A stretch of 6,737 nucleotides of DNA from CAWEHT01 sp963808455. GTDB taxonomy: Bacteria; Chloroflexota; Anaerolineae; CG2-30-64-16. The DNA lies in NCBI GenBank assembly GCA_963808455.1, contig CAWEHT010000487.1, forward strand, positions 1 to 6,737, written 5' to 3'. Made by a program: the position numbers and the translations under genes. Numbering within the stretch: position 1 is the stretch's first letter; every line of letters starts with the position of its first letter. Below, in pieces: positions 5,919-6,737 of this stretch. Below the pieces are notes generated by a model, which made no database searches, was not told the DNA's origin, and saw nothing but the letters and a program-made list of their open reading frames with translations.

Positions 5919-6217
5919 ATGCACCCAACCTCACAAGCAAAGTCCCCGCGGCCCCACGCGTTCGTCTACGCATTGCTGCCGGCGATCCTGCTCGTTTCGG
6001 CGCTTGCGGCCCATCTGGCCGGACCGGCGCAGGCCCCGTCGCGGCCGGCGCGCCGAGCCAGCAGGCGTACCTGCCGGGGGTATTTTACTCCTGGGTACAG
6101 GTCCTGCCCACGTCGGCCCCTACCGTAACGCCGGTCCCTTCGCCAACTCCCTACTTCGAAGACCTGCCCGCTTTGTTCCAGAGCAGTCTGCCCACGCCGG
6201 CGGCCAGCGAGCCATAG
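5919..6217 (+). CDS. Small secreted protein with 'YLPGVFYSW' and Thr/Pro-rich tail (one frameshift)
   Basis: The ATG at 5919 has GGAG six bases upstream. It opens with a typical signal sequence: charged start, a hydrophobic core around residues 14-34 ('FVYALLPAILLVSALAAHLA') and a likely signal peptidase site after 'GPAQA' (residue 39). In the starting frame the sequence then becomes Arg-rich, but another frame continues sensibly: 'SQQAYLPGVFYSWVQVLP', then 'TSAPTVTPVPSPTPYF' and a stop at 6215-6217. The shift lies between about 6028 and 6050, perhaps at CCCC (6034-6037). 'YLP.V...W' followed by Thr/Pro repeats is a pattern I associate with secreted Chloroflexota proteins. Corrected length is about 99 residues, with a mature part of about 60, so it is too small for an enzyme. 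Function is unknown. It could also be the remnant of a larger exported protein. Confidence 0.55.
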
Positions 6218-6457
6218 GCCCGGAAGATGTGTTTCCTGAGGGGCACCGCATGGGAATGGCCCCTACGCCCGCGCCCAGGTCATAGGATAAATTAGGGAAG
6301 GCAGCCCGCAAGCGCAGGCACTTTCAGGACGGCGGAGCTGCCGCCGACCGGCGAAGGACGGCGCCCTGGGATCGGGGAGTGCAATCCATCCCCTGTTTCC
6401 GCCTCCCTTTGGACCACGTAGGCTGCCCGGTCGGGAATCGCAGGTTGGGAGTTGGCT
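6218..6457. other. Intergenic region with GC-rich stems, no gene seen
   Basis: These 240 bases hold no convincing coding frame on either strand. CGGCGG at 6330-6335 pairs with CCGCCG at 6341-6346 over a 5-base loop, and AGGGGC (6240-6245) can pair with GCCCCT (6260-6265). Neither has a T-run, so terminator function for the secreted-protein gene is only possible. GGGAG at 6447-6451 is the ribosome site of the next gene. Confidence 0.4.

Positions 6458-6737
<280 letters not shown>

Overview
The window looks like one end of a high-GC environmental (metagenomic or single-cell) contig. The best taxonomic hint is a small secreted protein (5919-6217) with a 'YLPGVFYSW' motif followed by a Thr/Pro-rich tail. 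Similar 'YLPLV...(TP)n' stretches are common in secreted proteins of Chloroflexota (Anaerolineae and relatives). An NDP-forming acyl-CoA synthetase, an IS701-type transposase and an F420-dependent NADP reductase-like protein fit that group but do not prove it.

Layout, left to right: (1) the C-terminal half of MetW on +, cut by the window edge; (2) the last ~39 codons of what looks like a DUF1998/MrfA-type helicase on -, convergent with metW; (3) an abrupt switch near 436 into a magnesium-translocating P-type ATPase (MgtA/MgtB type) on +, lacking its first ~300 residues and interrupted by about seven single-base indels, with every catalytic motif still readable; (4) a gene-free convergent gap (2244-2531) with two strong inverted repeats; (5) an NDP-forming acyl-CoA synthetase fragment on -, frameshifted twice, in which the ATP-grasp end is joined directly to the CoA-ligase domain; (6) another abrupt switch near 3231 into the C-terminal two-thirds of an IS701-type transposase on +, with a frameshift at an A5G5 run; (7) a ~108-residue protein of unknown function on -, preceded by a possible small overlapping ORF; (8) an intact aldo/keto reductase on -; (9) a divergent regulatory region with several dyads; (10) the secreted protein on +, with one frameshift; (11) the start of an F420-dependent NADP reductase-like gene on +; (12) a pure (AG)43 tract running to the last base.

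The genes do not form a recognisable pathway. Only the aldo/keto reductase and the 108-residue protein are complete and unbroken. Indels that leave the flanking protein sequence conserved, mid-domain joins that flip gene orientation, and a dinucleotide run at the contig end together suggest sequencing or assembly artefacts more than biology. I found no convincing undescribed system. The items most worth biological follow-up are the dyads between the reductase and the secreted-protein gene, the small unknown protein, and the right end of the IS701-type element.
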